From positions 1,826,321 to 1,890,320 of the forward strand of contig NZ_KQ955208.1 of NCBI RefSeq assembly GCF_001546115.1: a DNA stretch of 64,000 nucleotides. The letters are read 5' to 3'. The translations under genes and the position numbers were made by a program. Below the pieces are notes generated by a model that ran no database searches, was not told the origin of the DNA, and saw nothing but the letters and a program-made list of their open reading frames with translations. The DNA is from Paracoccus aminovorans (lineage in GTDB: Bacteria; Pseudomonadota; Alphaproteobacteria; Rhodobacterales; Rhodobacteraceae). Each line of letters starts with the position of its first letter. The first letter of the stretch is position 1. This document shows, piece after piece, positions 8,763 to 17,325 of this stretch.

Positions 8763-9221
8763 TCAGCCGTTGAGGCCGGCCTTGGTGAAGAACACCCCCG
8801 GATTGGCGCCGTCGCTGAAGCCGATGCCCGAGGCGATGACGCAACTGGTGGCATCCGGCCGCTCCAGCACCACCGTCCAGGTGCCCATCAGCGCCGAGCC
8901 CCACAGCGCGGTGCCCTCATGCCCGGCGGCGACCCTTTCCTCGCCGAAATCGTGGCTCAGGGTCGATTCCACCTCGGCCTTGCGGTCGCACCAGGGCTGG
9001 TCGCCGCCGGCATTGTCGGACAGCGGCAGCGTGCGGGCCATCTCGCGCACCTCGCGCGGGTCCATGCCCGCCACCGCCGACCAGCCGCGCGGATTGGCCA
9101 GGTTCTGCTCGCGGCTCATGGTGGTGGCCATGGCCGGGGCGGCGCCCGTCATCAGCGCCGGGGCGGCGACGGCCAGCGCCAGAACGGCGGGGACAAGGCG
9201 GGTCAGCAGGGTCTTGGTCAT
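8763..9221 (-). CDS. Exported protein of unknown function
   Basis: A 152-residue protein I do not recognise. Residues 1-32 form a Sec signal peptide (MTKTLLTRLVPAVLALAVAA, then an Ala-rich cleavage region), so the mature protein of about 120 residues should be periplasmic. It contains one pair of cysteines (in QPWCDRKAEV and ATSCVIASG) that could form a disulfide. The ATG at 9221 is preceded by AAAGG at 8-9 bases; a longer reading frame upstream is only the antisense of glk and tamA. It is divergent from glk and lies 57 bp upstream of ahcY, with no evidence of a functional link. Confidence 0.72.
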   Translation of the reverse strand: MTKTLLTRLVPAVLALAVAAPALMTGAAPAMATTMSREQNLANPRGWSAVAGMDPREVREMARTLPLSDNAGGDQPWCDRKAEVESTLSHDFGEERVAAGHEGTALWGSALMGTWTVVLERPDATSCVIASGIGFSDGANPGVFFTKAGLNG

Positions 9222-9359
9222 CAGATCAACCTTTCGCTTGGCAGCGGGTTCGCGGGCAAAACGCCGCCCCGCGCGGCAAGGTTCCGCAAGTGTTCCATGC
9301 TGGCGGCGCGGGCGCGGATGGCCTAGAACCAGACCGGGGCCAGAACCAAGGGGGGCGGA

Positions 9360-10283
9360 ATGGCGATCTTGCTGGCGGATGTGGGCGGCACCAATGCGCG
9401 CATGGTGCTGGCGCGGGACGGTGCGCTGGACCCGGGCTCGATCACCCGCTTTCGCGGCGACGACCACGCCAGCTTCGACGATGTGGTGACCGCCTATCTG
9501 TCGCAGCAGGGCAGCCCGCAGATCGAGGCGGTCTGCGTCGCCGTCGCCGGCCCGGTCTGGGGCCACGAGGCGCGGCTGACCAACCGCGACTGGGATTTCT
9601 CGGAAGCCCGGCTCTGCGCCCTGACCGGCGCGCCGCGCGCCCGGCTCATCAACGACCTGATCGCGCTGGGCTATGCCACGCCGACGCTGGACGGCGCGGC
9701 GGCGGGCTTCCTGCGCGTCCCGGCCGAGGCCGCGCTGTCGAACGGCCAGCGCCTGGTGGTCAATGCCGGCACCGGCTTCAACGTCTGCGCCGTCAAGGTG
9801 CTGCCCGGGGGCGGCATCGCCTGCCTTGAAGCCGAGGAAGGCCACACCCGCCTGCCGCTTTCGGTCGCGGAGCCGCTGGCGCAGGCGCTGGGCGACAAGG
9901 CGGGCCAAGTCGATTCGGTCGAGGAACTGTTCGCCGGCCGCGGCCTCGCGCGCCTGCACGCGCTGCGCAGCGGCACGGCGCCGGCGCGGGCCGAGACCGT
10001 GACCGATGCCGCGGCCCAGGGCGACGCCGAGGCGCTGCGCACGCTGGCGCTTTACGCCCGGCTCCTGGGTCTTTTGTGCCGGGAACTTGCCTTGCGATTC
10101 ATGCCGATGGACGGGATGTTCCTGACCGGCAGCGTGGCGCGGACCTGCGCCGACCGCTTTGCGATCTTCGAGGCGGCCTTCCTGTCCGACCCGCTGATGG
10201 CGCGGATTCCGCAGGCGGTTCCGGTCGGGGTGATCCGCGACGACATGGCTGCGCTGCATGGCTGTCTTGCCGCGATCCGCTGA
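9360..10283 (+). CDS. glk: Glucokinase (Glk family)
   Basis: A 307-residue cytosolic kinase that phosphorylates glucose with ATP as entry to the Entner-Doudoroff or glycolytic route. The N-terminal ATP-binding phosphate loop LLADVGGTNARM (residues 4-15) is typical of the Glk family, followed by INDLIALGYA, VNAGTGFN and EEGHTRLP, the last corresponding to the catalytic and sugar-contact region, and MFLTGSVARTC near the C-terminus. A G-run immediately upstream (9350-9357) serves as ribosome binding site. It is divergent from the exported-protein gene and 90 bp before tamA. Confidence 0.9.
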   Translation: MAILLADVGGTNARMVLARDGALDPGSITRFRGDDHASFDDVVTAYLSQQGSPQIEAVCVAVAGPVWGHEARLTNRDWDFSEARLCALTGAPRARLINDLIALGYATPTLDGAAAGFLRVPAEAALSNGQRLVVNAGTGFNVCAVKVLPGGGIACLEAEEGHTRLPLSVAEPLAQALGDKAGQVDSVEELFAGRGLARLHALRSGTAPARAETVTDAAAQGDAEALRTLALYARLLGLLCRELALRFMPMDGMFLTGSVARTCADRFAIFEAAFLSDPLMARIPQAVPVGVIRDDMAALHGCLAAIR

Positions 10284-10373
10284 AAATTGCCCGAATCCGG
10301 GCCGCTCGCGCTGGATTTTGTTAGCACTCCCTGCAATGCTGCTGCAAAACGCGAAAAGCAGGGCAGACGGGCA

Positions 10374-12260
10374 ATGAAAAGCTGGATCAGGGCAGGGGTA
10401 TCGGCCGCAATCGTGCTGGGCGCGGGGGCGGGCGTGGTGATGGCCCAATCCTCGGGGCCCTCCTCCTCCTCGCCCTTCTCGGGGCTTTTCGGCGGCAAGG
10501 GCGGCAATGCCAGCTCGCCCGTCGATGTCGATTTCAGCATCCGGGGCGGCGACGACGAGCTGCTGCCGCAGATCCGCGCCACCTCTCTGCTGGTCAGCGC
10601 GCAGGACGAGGCGCGGGTGACCGGCCAGGACATGCTGGCGGCGGCGCGCGGCGACTATGCCCGCATCCTGGGCGTGCTCTACGACAACGGCTATTTCTCG
10701 GCGCTGATCGACATCACCCTGGACGGGACCGAGGCCGCGACCATCGCGCCGCTCGACGCGCCGAAGCTGGTGCGCAAGGTCGTGGTGCAGGTCGATCCCG
10801 GGCCGCGCTTCCGCTACAGCCGGGCCGAGATCGCGCCGGTCGCGCCCGGCACCGAACTGCCCAGCGAATACCACACCGGCGCCATCGCCCGCACCAGCGA
10901 CATGAAGGGCGCGGCCACCGCCGCCGTCTCGGGCTGGCGCGACGTGGGCCATGCCAAGGCCGATGTGGCGGAAACCCGGATCATCGCCGATCACGCCACC
11001 AACAAGATCGACAGCCGCATCCTGCTGGCGCCCGGCCCCGAGCTGCGTTTCGGCAAGCTGACCATCCGCGGCGAAAAGCGCATGGACCCGCGCCGGCTGC
11101 GCAAGATCGCCGGTTTCCCCGAGGGCGAGAAATTCGACCCCGAGAAGCTCGAGGATGTCAGGAAGCGCCTGCGCCGTTCGGGCGTGTTCTCGGCCATCAC
11201 CCTGACCGAGGCGGATTATATCGGCCCCGGCAATACGCTGGACGTGGATCTGCTGGTGGTGGAACAGAAGCTGCGCCGGCTGGGCGCCGGCTTTGAATAT
11301 TCCAACACCGACGGGCTGGCGCTGACCGCCTATTGGATCAACCGCAACCTGTTCCGCGGCGGCGAGCGGCTGCGCGTCGATGCCGGCGTTTCCGACATCG
11401 GCGGCGACACCGGGCGCGACTATAACCTGGGCGTGCGCATCGACCGGCCGGCGACGATCACCGCCGACACCACCGGCTATGTGCTGGCCCAGGTCGTCAG
11501 CGAGCAGGAAGAGGATTACGACCTCAAGTCCGGCACCTTCGGCCTGGGCTTCACCTGGCTGCCCAGCGACGAGCTGACCGCCGACGTGGCGCTGCAATAT
11601 CGCGCGCTGCGGGTGGATGACGATTCGGGCCAGACCGACTTCCGGCTGTTCGCGCTGCCGGCCTCGGTCACCTGGGACAAGCGCGACGACCAGAACGACG
11701 CCAAGCGCGGCTACTGGCTGTCGGGCGGCGTGACTCCCTTCGTGGGCTTGCAGGACGAGACCGGCTCGGGCGCGCAGATCACCGCCGAGGGCCGGGCCTA
11801 TTACAGCTTCGGCCAGGACGACCGCTTCACGCTGGCCGGCCGCGCCCGGCTCGGCACCGTCGCCGGCCCCGACATTCAGGAAACCCCGCGCGACTATCTG
11901 TTCTGGTCGGGCGGCGGCGGCACCGTGCGCGGCCATTCCTATGAATCGCTGGGCGTCGAGGTGATCCAGGGCCCGGACGGCCCGGTCAAGACCGGCGGCA
12001 TGTCCATCGTCACCCTGACCGCCGAGACCCGCATCCAGGTCCGCGAGAAGATCGGCCTGGCGATCTTTGCCGACGCCGGCCGGGTCTGGGAGGACAGCAC
12101 CTGGTCCGGTGCCAGCGGCTGGCAGGCCGGCGCCGGCGCCGGCATCCGCTACAAGACGCCGATCGGCCCGCTGCGCTTCGACCTCGCCACGCCGGTCGGC
12201 GGCGGCGATGGCGACGACGGCGGGGTGCAGGTCTATATCGGTCTGGGGCAGGCATTCTGA
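10374..12260 (+). CDS. tamA: Translocation and assembly module outer-membrane protein TamA
   Basis: A 628-residue Omp85-family outer-membrane barrel that with TamB helps insert outer-membrane proteins. Residues 1-24 form a signal peptide (MKSWIRAGVSAAIVLGAGAG). POTRA-type repeats occupy roughly residues 60-260 (e.g. FRYSRAEIAPVAPG and LRFGKLTIRGEKRMDPRRL). The C-terminal half is the surface-antigen/D15 barrel, with FWSGGGGTVRGHSYESLG and GAGIRYKTPIGPLRFD. I chose the ATG at 10374 because it begins the signal peptide; the frame is open from 10287. The stop overlaps the tamB start by one base (TGATG). Confidence 0.88.
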   Translation: MKSWIRAGVSAAIVLGAGAGVVMAQSSGPSSSSPFSGLFGGKGGNASSPVDVDFSIRGGDDELLPQIRATSLLVSAQDEARVTGQDMLAAARGDYARILGVLYDNGYFSALIDITLDGTEAATIAPLDAPKLVRKVVVQVDPGPRFRYSRAEIAPVAPGTELPSEYHTGAIARTSDMKGAATAAVSGWRDVGHAKADVAETRIIADHATNKIDSRILLAPGPELRFGKLTIRGEKRMDPRRLRKIAGFPEGEKFDPEKLEDVRKRLRRSGVFSAITLTEADYIGPGNTLDVDLLVVEQKLRRLGAGFEYSNTDGLALTAYWINRNLFRGGERLRVDAGVSDIGGDTGRDYNLGVRIDRPATITADTTGYVLAQVVSEQEEDYDLKSGTFGLGFTWLPSDELTADVALQYRALRVDDDSGQTDFRLFALPASVTWDKRDDQNDAKRGYWLSGGVTPFVGLQDETGSGAQITAEGRAYYSFGQDDRFTLAGRARLGTVAGPDIQETPRDYLFWSGGGGTVRGHSYESLGVEVIQGPDGPVKTGGMSIVTLTAETRIQVREKIGLAIFADAGRVWEDSTWSGASGWQAGAGAGIRYKTPIGPLRFDLATPVGGGDGDDGGVQVYIGLGQAF

Positions 12261-15200
12261 TGCGCGATCTGGCTTACCGTTTCCTTTTCGCCCTCTGCCT
12301 CGTGCTGGCCGCGCCTTTGGCCGCCATGGCGCAGGACAGCGCCGCCGAGATCTCGCAGCAGGTCGAGGACGACAAGGGCTTCATCACCCGCTTCCTGCAG
12401 GAAAAGCTGTCCGGCGCCGGCCGCGACGTGCAGATCGACGGTTTCCGCGGCGCGCTGTCCTCGCGCGCGACCTTCGACCGCATGACCATCGCCGACGATG
12501 ACGGCGTCTGGATCACCCTGGAAAACGGCGCCATGAGCTGGAGCCGCTCGGCGCTGCTGTCGCGCCGCATCCAGATCGACGAGCTGTCGGCCGAACGCAT
12601 CATCCTGCCCCGCCTGCCCGGCACCGGCGAAAGCGCGCCCAAGGCCGAGGCGCGGGAATTCTCGTTGCCGCAGCTGCCGGTCAGCGTGAACATCGACAAG
12701 ATCCAGGTCGGCCGGGTCGAGCTGGGCCAGCCGATCATCGGGCAAGAGGCGGTGATCGCCATCGCCGGCGCCATGAACCTGGAGAACGGCGAGGGCCAGA
12801 CCAAGCTGACCATCGACCGCGTCGACGGCCCGCGCGGCCAGTTCCTGCTGGACGCGGGCTTTTCCAACGAGACCCGGGTGCTGGCGCTGGACCTGCGGCT
12901 GGACGAGGACAGGAACGGCCTGTTCACCAATATCGTCAAGATGAACGGCCGCCCGGCCGTGCAGGCGCAGATCTCGGGCACCGGGCCGCTGTCGGACTAT
13001 ACCGCGAAGATCGCGCTGATGACCGACGGCGCGCCGCGGGTGCAGGGCACCGTCGCAGTGCGTTCCGAACAGCGCGACGGCGCCGCGGGCACCGCCTTCC
13101 TGGCGCAGCTCGACGGCGACATTGCCTCGCTGACCGCGCCCCAGAACCAGCAGTTCTTCGCCGGCACCTCGCAGATCCGCGCCGAGGGCTGGCGCGGCGC
13201 CGACGGCCGGCTGCTGGTGCCGGAACTCAAGGTCACCACCGGGGCGCTGGACCTCGCGGGCTCGGTCGCCACCACCGCCCAGGGCGCGCCGGAAAGCGCG
13301 CATCTGACGTTGCTTCTGGGCCAGGACGCCGGCGCCACGCAGCTGCCGGTCGCGGTGCCCTTCGGCGACAAGCCGATGACCGTGACCTCGGGCAACCTGC
13401 GGCTGGACTACGACGCGGCGCAGGGCGCGGGCTGGGTCTTGAAGGGCCGCGTCGGCGACATGACCCGCCCCGACCTGACGCTGACCGAGCTGCGGCTCGA
13501 CGGCCGCGGCCGGGTGGTGCTGACCGAGGCCCAGGCGCTGTCCGAGGTGCGCGGCTGGGTCGCCTTCGGCATGGACGCGGTGAAACCCACCGACCCCGGC
13601 CTGGCCGAGGCGCTGGGCGACACGCTGAACGGCGGCCTGAACTTCGCCTTCACCCCCGGCAATGCGCTGAAATTCTGGGGCATGAACATCAACGGCAAGG
13701 GCTATGGCTTCAAGGGCGAAGCCGAGGTCTCGGGCCTGAAAAGCGGCCTTGCCATCGCCGGCGACATCACCGCCACGCATGACGACCTGTCGCATTTCTC
13801 GCGCCTGGCCGGGCGGGCCTTGGGCGGACGGGCCGAGGCGGCGATCAAGGGTCGCTATGTCCTGCTGGGCAAGGCCTTCGATCTGGACACCCAGGTCAAG
13901 GGCCAGGACATCCGCATCGGGCAAGAGCAGGCCGACCGCATGCTGGCCGGCGAATCGACCATCGACCTGTCGGCCAGGCGCGACGGCACCGGCATCCAGC
14001 TGCGCAAGCTGACCGTCAACGCCCAGAACCTGACGGCCGAGGCGCAGGGTTACCTGAACAGCAATGCCAGCGACGTGACGGCGACGATCTCGATGCCCGA
14101 CCTGTCGGTGGCCGACCCGCAATATGCGGGCGCGGTGCAGACCCGGGCGCATCTGACCGGCCCGCAGGGCGGCCGCAAGCTGGCGCTGGAGGGCAAGGCG
14201 CAGGACCTGGCCTTGGGCCGGCCCGAGATCGACGGCGCCTTCAAGGGCGAGACCGACCTGGTGATCGAGCTCTTGGAAAGCGCCGGCGCCTATCAGTTGC
14301 AGCAATTCAGCCTGCAAAACCCGCAGCTCGACGCCCAGGGCAAGGGCAGCTTCTCGATGCAGGCGCTGGACGGCGAGCTTTCCGTCGCCATGCCCGACCT
14401 TTCGGTGCTGGGCCGCGGCTTCTCGGGCGGAGTGGTGCTGCAAGGCACCGCCTCCAGGCAGGGCAATGCCCGCCGGCTGGAGCTGACCGGGCGCGGCACC
14501 GACCTGCGCTTCGGCCAGCAGGACGTGGACGGGGCGCTGACCGGCGTCACCGACCTGAAACTCTCCGCGCGCGAGCAGGGCGGCGAATTCACCATCGACA
14601 GCTTCAACCTGCAAAACCAGCAGATGCAGGCCACGGCCCAGGGCACCATCGGCCAGGCGACCGACATGACCGGCGCGGTCAGCATCAGGTCGCTGGCCAG
14701 CTTCGGCCGCGGCTGGCGCGGGTCGCTGCAGGCGCAGGGCAGCTTCAAGGACGCGGGCGACGGCGCGCGCCGGCTGGACGTGACCGGCACCGGCACCGAC
14801 CTGTCCTTTGGCCAGGCCCAGGTGGACGGCGCACTGGCCGGCCAGACCCGGCTCGCCGTGCAGGGGACCGAGCGCGGCGGCGTCTTCACCATCGACACCG
14901 CGACGGTGCAGAACCCGCGCCTGAACGTGGACGCCGCCGGCACGCTCGGCAAGGGCGCCACCGACCTGACCGCCAACCTGCGCGCCGACGACCTGCGCTT
15001 TCTCGGCCGCGGCTTCCGCGGCGCGGTGCAGGCCCAGGGCCGGGTGCAGGACCAGCAGGACGGCACCCGCGCCATCACCGCCACCGGCAATGCCAGCAAC
15101 CTTGCCGTCGGCAATGCCCAGGCCGATGCCGTGCTGGCCGGCCAGACCCGAATCGAGCTTGCCGCGACCCAGCGCGCCGACGGAAGCCTGACCGTCAGCC

Positions 15201-16762
15201 GGCTGCGGGCGCAGAACCCGCAGCTCTCCGTCACCGGCGACGGCAGCCCGTCCGAGGGGCTGAACCTCGACGCCCGGCTGGCCGACCTGGGCCTGCTGGT
15301 GCAGGGCTTCCCGGGACCGGCGACGGTCAAGGGCACCATCCGCAACGCCGGTCCGACCTATGACGTGAACCTGACCGCGACCGGACCGGGCGATACCCAG
15401 GCCCGCGTCACCGGCACCGCCGCGACCAGCCTGGCGACCGCCGATATCCGCATCGAGGGCACCAGCAATGCCGCTGCCGCCAACCCCTTCCTGCGCACCC
15501 GCTCGGTCGAGGGGCCGCTGCGCTTCGATCTGCGGCTGAACGGCAAGCCGGCGCTGGAATCGCTTTCCGGCCGGGTCGCGCTGACGGGCGGCCGGCTGGC
15601 CGAGCCGCGCTTCGGCCTGGCCGTGGGCAGCCTGAACGCCAATGCCGATTTCAACGCCGGCCGCATCGACGTGGACGTGCGCGGCGCGGTCGAGGCCGGC
15701 GGCACCATCACCGTCAGCGGCCCGGTCAACCTGACCGGCAGCCGGCAGATGGACCTGGACGTGCGGCTGGCGAATGTCGTGCTGCGCGACCCGAACCTCT
15801 ATGAAACCCGGGTCAACGGCGCGATCAATGTCGCCGGCACGGTGGGGCAGGGGCCGCTGGTCTCGGGCCGCATCGACGTCGGCCATACGGAACTGCGCAT
15901 CCCCTCGACGGGCCTCGGCGGTGCGCGGGCGATCCCCGACATTATCCACCGCTCGGAACGGCCGCCGCAGCGCCAGACCCGGGCCAAGGCCGGGCTGCTG
16001 GAATTCCCCAGCCCCGACGCGATCGCCGCCGGCATGACCTCGCCGCCGGCCATCCCGCCGGCCGACCCGGCGCGTTTCGACCTGCTGATCTCGGCCCCCG
16101 ACCAGGTCTTCGTGCGCGGTCGCGGCGTCGATGCCGAGCTGGGCGGCGAGATCCGCCTGACCGGCAACGCCCGCCAGCCGATCCCCATCGGCAAGCTGGA
16201 ACTGATCCGCGGCCGCGTCGACCTGCTCGGCAAGCGCTTCGACATGACCGAGGGCATCATCGAGTTGCAGGGCAGCCTGGTCCCGGTGATCCGCCTGGTG
16301 GCCGAGACGCAGCAGGACGACATCACCACCCGCATCATCATCGACGGCGAGGCCTACGACCCCGAGATCACCTTCGAATCCTCGCCCGAGATGCCGCAGG
16401 AAGAGGTGCTGTCGCAGCTGCTGTTCGGCCGGGGCCTCGACAATATCAGCGCCTTGCAGGCGGCCCAGCTTGCCAGCGCCGTGGCGACGCTCGCCGGCAA
16501 GGGCGGCGAGGGCATCATCGGCCGGCTGCGTGCCTCGACCGGACTGGACGACCTGGACCTTGCCACCGACGACCAGGGCAATGTCTCGGTCCGCGCCGGC
16601 AAGTATCTGTCGGAAAACCTCTATACCGACGTGCAGGTCGGCGGCGATGGCAAGACCCAGCTGAACCTGAACCTCGACATCAACAAGGCGCTGACCGCGC
16701 GCGGCTCGGTGGATAGCGAGGGCGAAAGCTCGATCGGCCTGTTCTACGAACGCGACTACTGA
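12260..16762 (+). CDS. tamB: Translocation and assembly module inner-membrane protein TamB
   Basis: A 1500-residue AsmA/TamB-family protein that spans the periplasm from an N-terminal membrane anchor and partners TamA; related proteins are also implicated in lipid transport to the outer membrane. Residues 1-23 are the anchor or signal. The long middle contains repeated beta-rich units of about 100 residues (recurring patterns such as LSVAMPDLSVLGRGFSGGV and DLRFLGRGFRGAVQAQGRV). The C-terminal DUF490/TamB domain is clear, ending with GSVDSEGESSIGLFYERDY. It is coupled to tamA by a one-base overlap. A terminator follows at 16786-16820. Confidence 0.88.
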   Translation: MRDLAYRFLFALCLVLAAPLAAMAQDSAAEISQQVEDDKGFITRFLQEKLSGAGRDVQIDGFRGALSSRATFDRMTIADDDGVWITLENGAMSWSRSALLSRRIQIDELSAERIILPRLPGTGESAPKAEAREFSLPQLPVSVNIDKIQVGRVELGQPIIGQEAVIAIAGAMNLENGEGQTKLTIDRVDGPRGQFLLDAGFSNETRVLALDLRLDEDRNGLFTNIVKMNGRPAVQAQISGTGPLSDYTAKIALMTDGAPRVQGTVAVRSEQRDGAAGTAFLAQLDGDIASLTAPQNQQFFAGTSQIRAEGWRGADGRLLVPELKVTTGALDLAGSVATTAQGAPESAHLTLLLGQDAGATQLPVAVPFGDKPMTVTSGNLRLDYDAAQGAGWVLKGRVGDMTRPDLTLTELRLDGRGRVVLTEAQALSEVRGWVAFGMDAVKPTDPGLAEALGDTLNGGLNFAFTPGNALKFWGMNINGKGYGFKGEAEVSGLKSGLAIAGDITATHDDLSHFSRLAGRALGGRAEAAIKGRYVLLGKAFDLDTQVKGQDIRIGQEQADRMLAGESTIDLSARRDGTGIQLRKLTVNAQNLTAEAQGYLNSNASDVTATISMPDLSVADPQYAGAVQTRAHLTGPQGGRKLALEGKAQDLALGRPEIDGAFKGETDLVIELLESAGAYQLQQFSLQNPQLDAQGKGSFSMQALDGELSVAMPDLSVLGRGFSGGVVLQGTASRQGNARRLELTGRGTDLRFGQQDVDGALTGVTDLKLSAREQGGEFTIDSFNLQNQQMQATAQGTIGQATDMTGAVSIRSLASFGRGWRGSLQAQGSFKDAGDGARRLDVTGTGTDLSFGQAQVDGALAGQTRLAVQGTERGGVFTIDTATVQNPRLNVDAAGTLGKGATDLTANLRADDLRFLGRGFRGAVQAQGRVQDQQDGTRAITATGNASNLAVGNAQADAVLAGQTRIELAATQRADGSLTVSRLRAQNPQLSVTGDGSPSEGLNLDARLADLGLLVQGFPGPATVKGTIRNAGPTYDVNLTATGPGDTQARVTGTAATSLATADIRIEGTSNAAAANPFLRTRSVEGPLRFDLRLNGKPALESLSGRVALTGGRLAEPRFGLAVGSLNANADFNAGRIDVDVRGAVEAGGTITVSGPVNLTGSRQMDLDVRLANVVLRDPNLYETRVNGAINVAGTVGQGPLVSGRIDVGHTELRIPSTGLGGARAIPDIIHRSERPPQRQTRAKAGLLEFPSPDAIAAGMTSPPAIPPADPARFDLLISAPDQVFVRGRGVDAELGGEIRLTGNARQPIPIGKLELIRGRVDLLGKRFDMTEGIIELQGSLVPVIRLVAETQQDDITTRIIIDGEAYDPEITFESSPEMPQEEVLSQLLFGRGLDNISALQAAQLASAVATLAGKGGEGIIGRLRASTGLDDLDLATDDQGNVSVRAGKYLSENLYTDVQVGGDGKTQLNLNLDINKALTARGSVDSEGESSIGLFYERDY

Positions 16763-16785
16763 CGCGCCCGCGCCCGTTCGGCCCA

Positions 16786-16820
16786 AAGGCCCCGCCCGCG
16801 AAATCCGCAGGCGGGGCCTT
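16786..16820 (+). terminator. Hairpin terminator after tamB
   Basis: A perfect 11-bp stem (AAGGCCCCGCC pairing with GGCGGGGCCTT, 13-base loop) starts 23 bases after the tamB stop. The 3' arm ends in TT but there is no long T-run, so the strength of termination is uncertain. It separates tamB from the marR operon. Confidence 0.6.
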
Positions 16821-16834
16821 GATCTTGGCGGCGA

Positions 16835-16862
16835 CCTTCATTAGTTAGCTAACTAATGAAGG
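16835..16862. promoter_or_regulatory. 28-bp perfect palindrome, probable MarR operator
   Basis: A perfect 28-bp dyad whose two 14-base halves meet at GC (16848/16849); its core reads TTAGTTAGCTAACTAA. It lies 31 bp before the marR start in the only non-coding gap ahead of the three-gene efflux operon. AT-rich dyads of this kind are typical MarR-family operators, so it probably mediates autorepression of marR and the pump. Size, position and context support this; binding is inferred. Confidence 0.65.
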
Positions 16863-16893
16863 CGACTCACCCGTCGCCGACGGAAATAACCCC

Positions 16894-17325
16894 ATGCCCG
16901 TTCGCGAAACCATGATCTTCGACACGCTCACCGCGCTGACCCGCAGCATCCGCGCTGCCTTCGAGATGCGGGTCGAGCGTTACGGCCTGACCTTCGCCCG
17001 CGCCCGCCTGCTGACCGCCATCGGCCGCGACGAGGGCGCGAGCCAGGCCCAGCTTGCCGCCACGCTGGGCATCGAGACACCGACGCTGAAGCGGCTTCTC
17101 GACGCGCTGGAACAGCAGGGCCTGGCCGAGCGCCGGGCGCTGCCGGGCGACGCGCGCAAGCATGCCGTGCACCTGACCGATGCCGCCCGCATCGAGCCCC
17201 TGCTGGGCTTCCGCGCCGAGGTCGATGCCGCGCTGTCCGAGGGTATCCCCGAGGACGATCTTGCCGCCACCCGCCGCACGCTGGCCCGCATGGCCGAGAA
17301 CGCCGAAAAGCTGCGCCAGCCATGA
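16894..17325 (+). CDS. MarR-family transcriptional regulator
   Basis: A 143-residue winged-helix repressor. The recognition-helix region SQAQLAATLGIETPTLKRLLDALE (about residues 50-73) and the wing RRALPGDARKHAVHLTD, with the conserved Asp-x-Arg/Lys, are typical of MarR. Family members sense phenolic or other toxic compounds and release DNA on ligand binding. It overlaps the downstream MFS pump by 4 bases (ATGA) and is preceded by a 28-bp perfect palindrome at 16835-16862, so it probably represses its own operon. An in-frame ATG at 16912 is a possible alternative start. Confidence 0.9.
   Translation: MPVRETMIFDTLTALTRSIRAAFEMRVERYGLTFARARLLTAIGRDEGASQAQLAATLGIETPTLKRLLDALEQQGLAERRALPGDARKHAVHLTDAARIEPLLGFRAEVDAALSEGIPEDDLAATRRTLARMAENAEKLRQP

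Noticed and set aside
6597..9326. 909-residue + strand frame across the HIT and ahcY genes
   Set aside because: It is the antisense of two clear conserved genes and contains no recognisable domain; only its first codons overlap the IS5 fragment.
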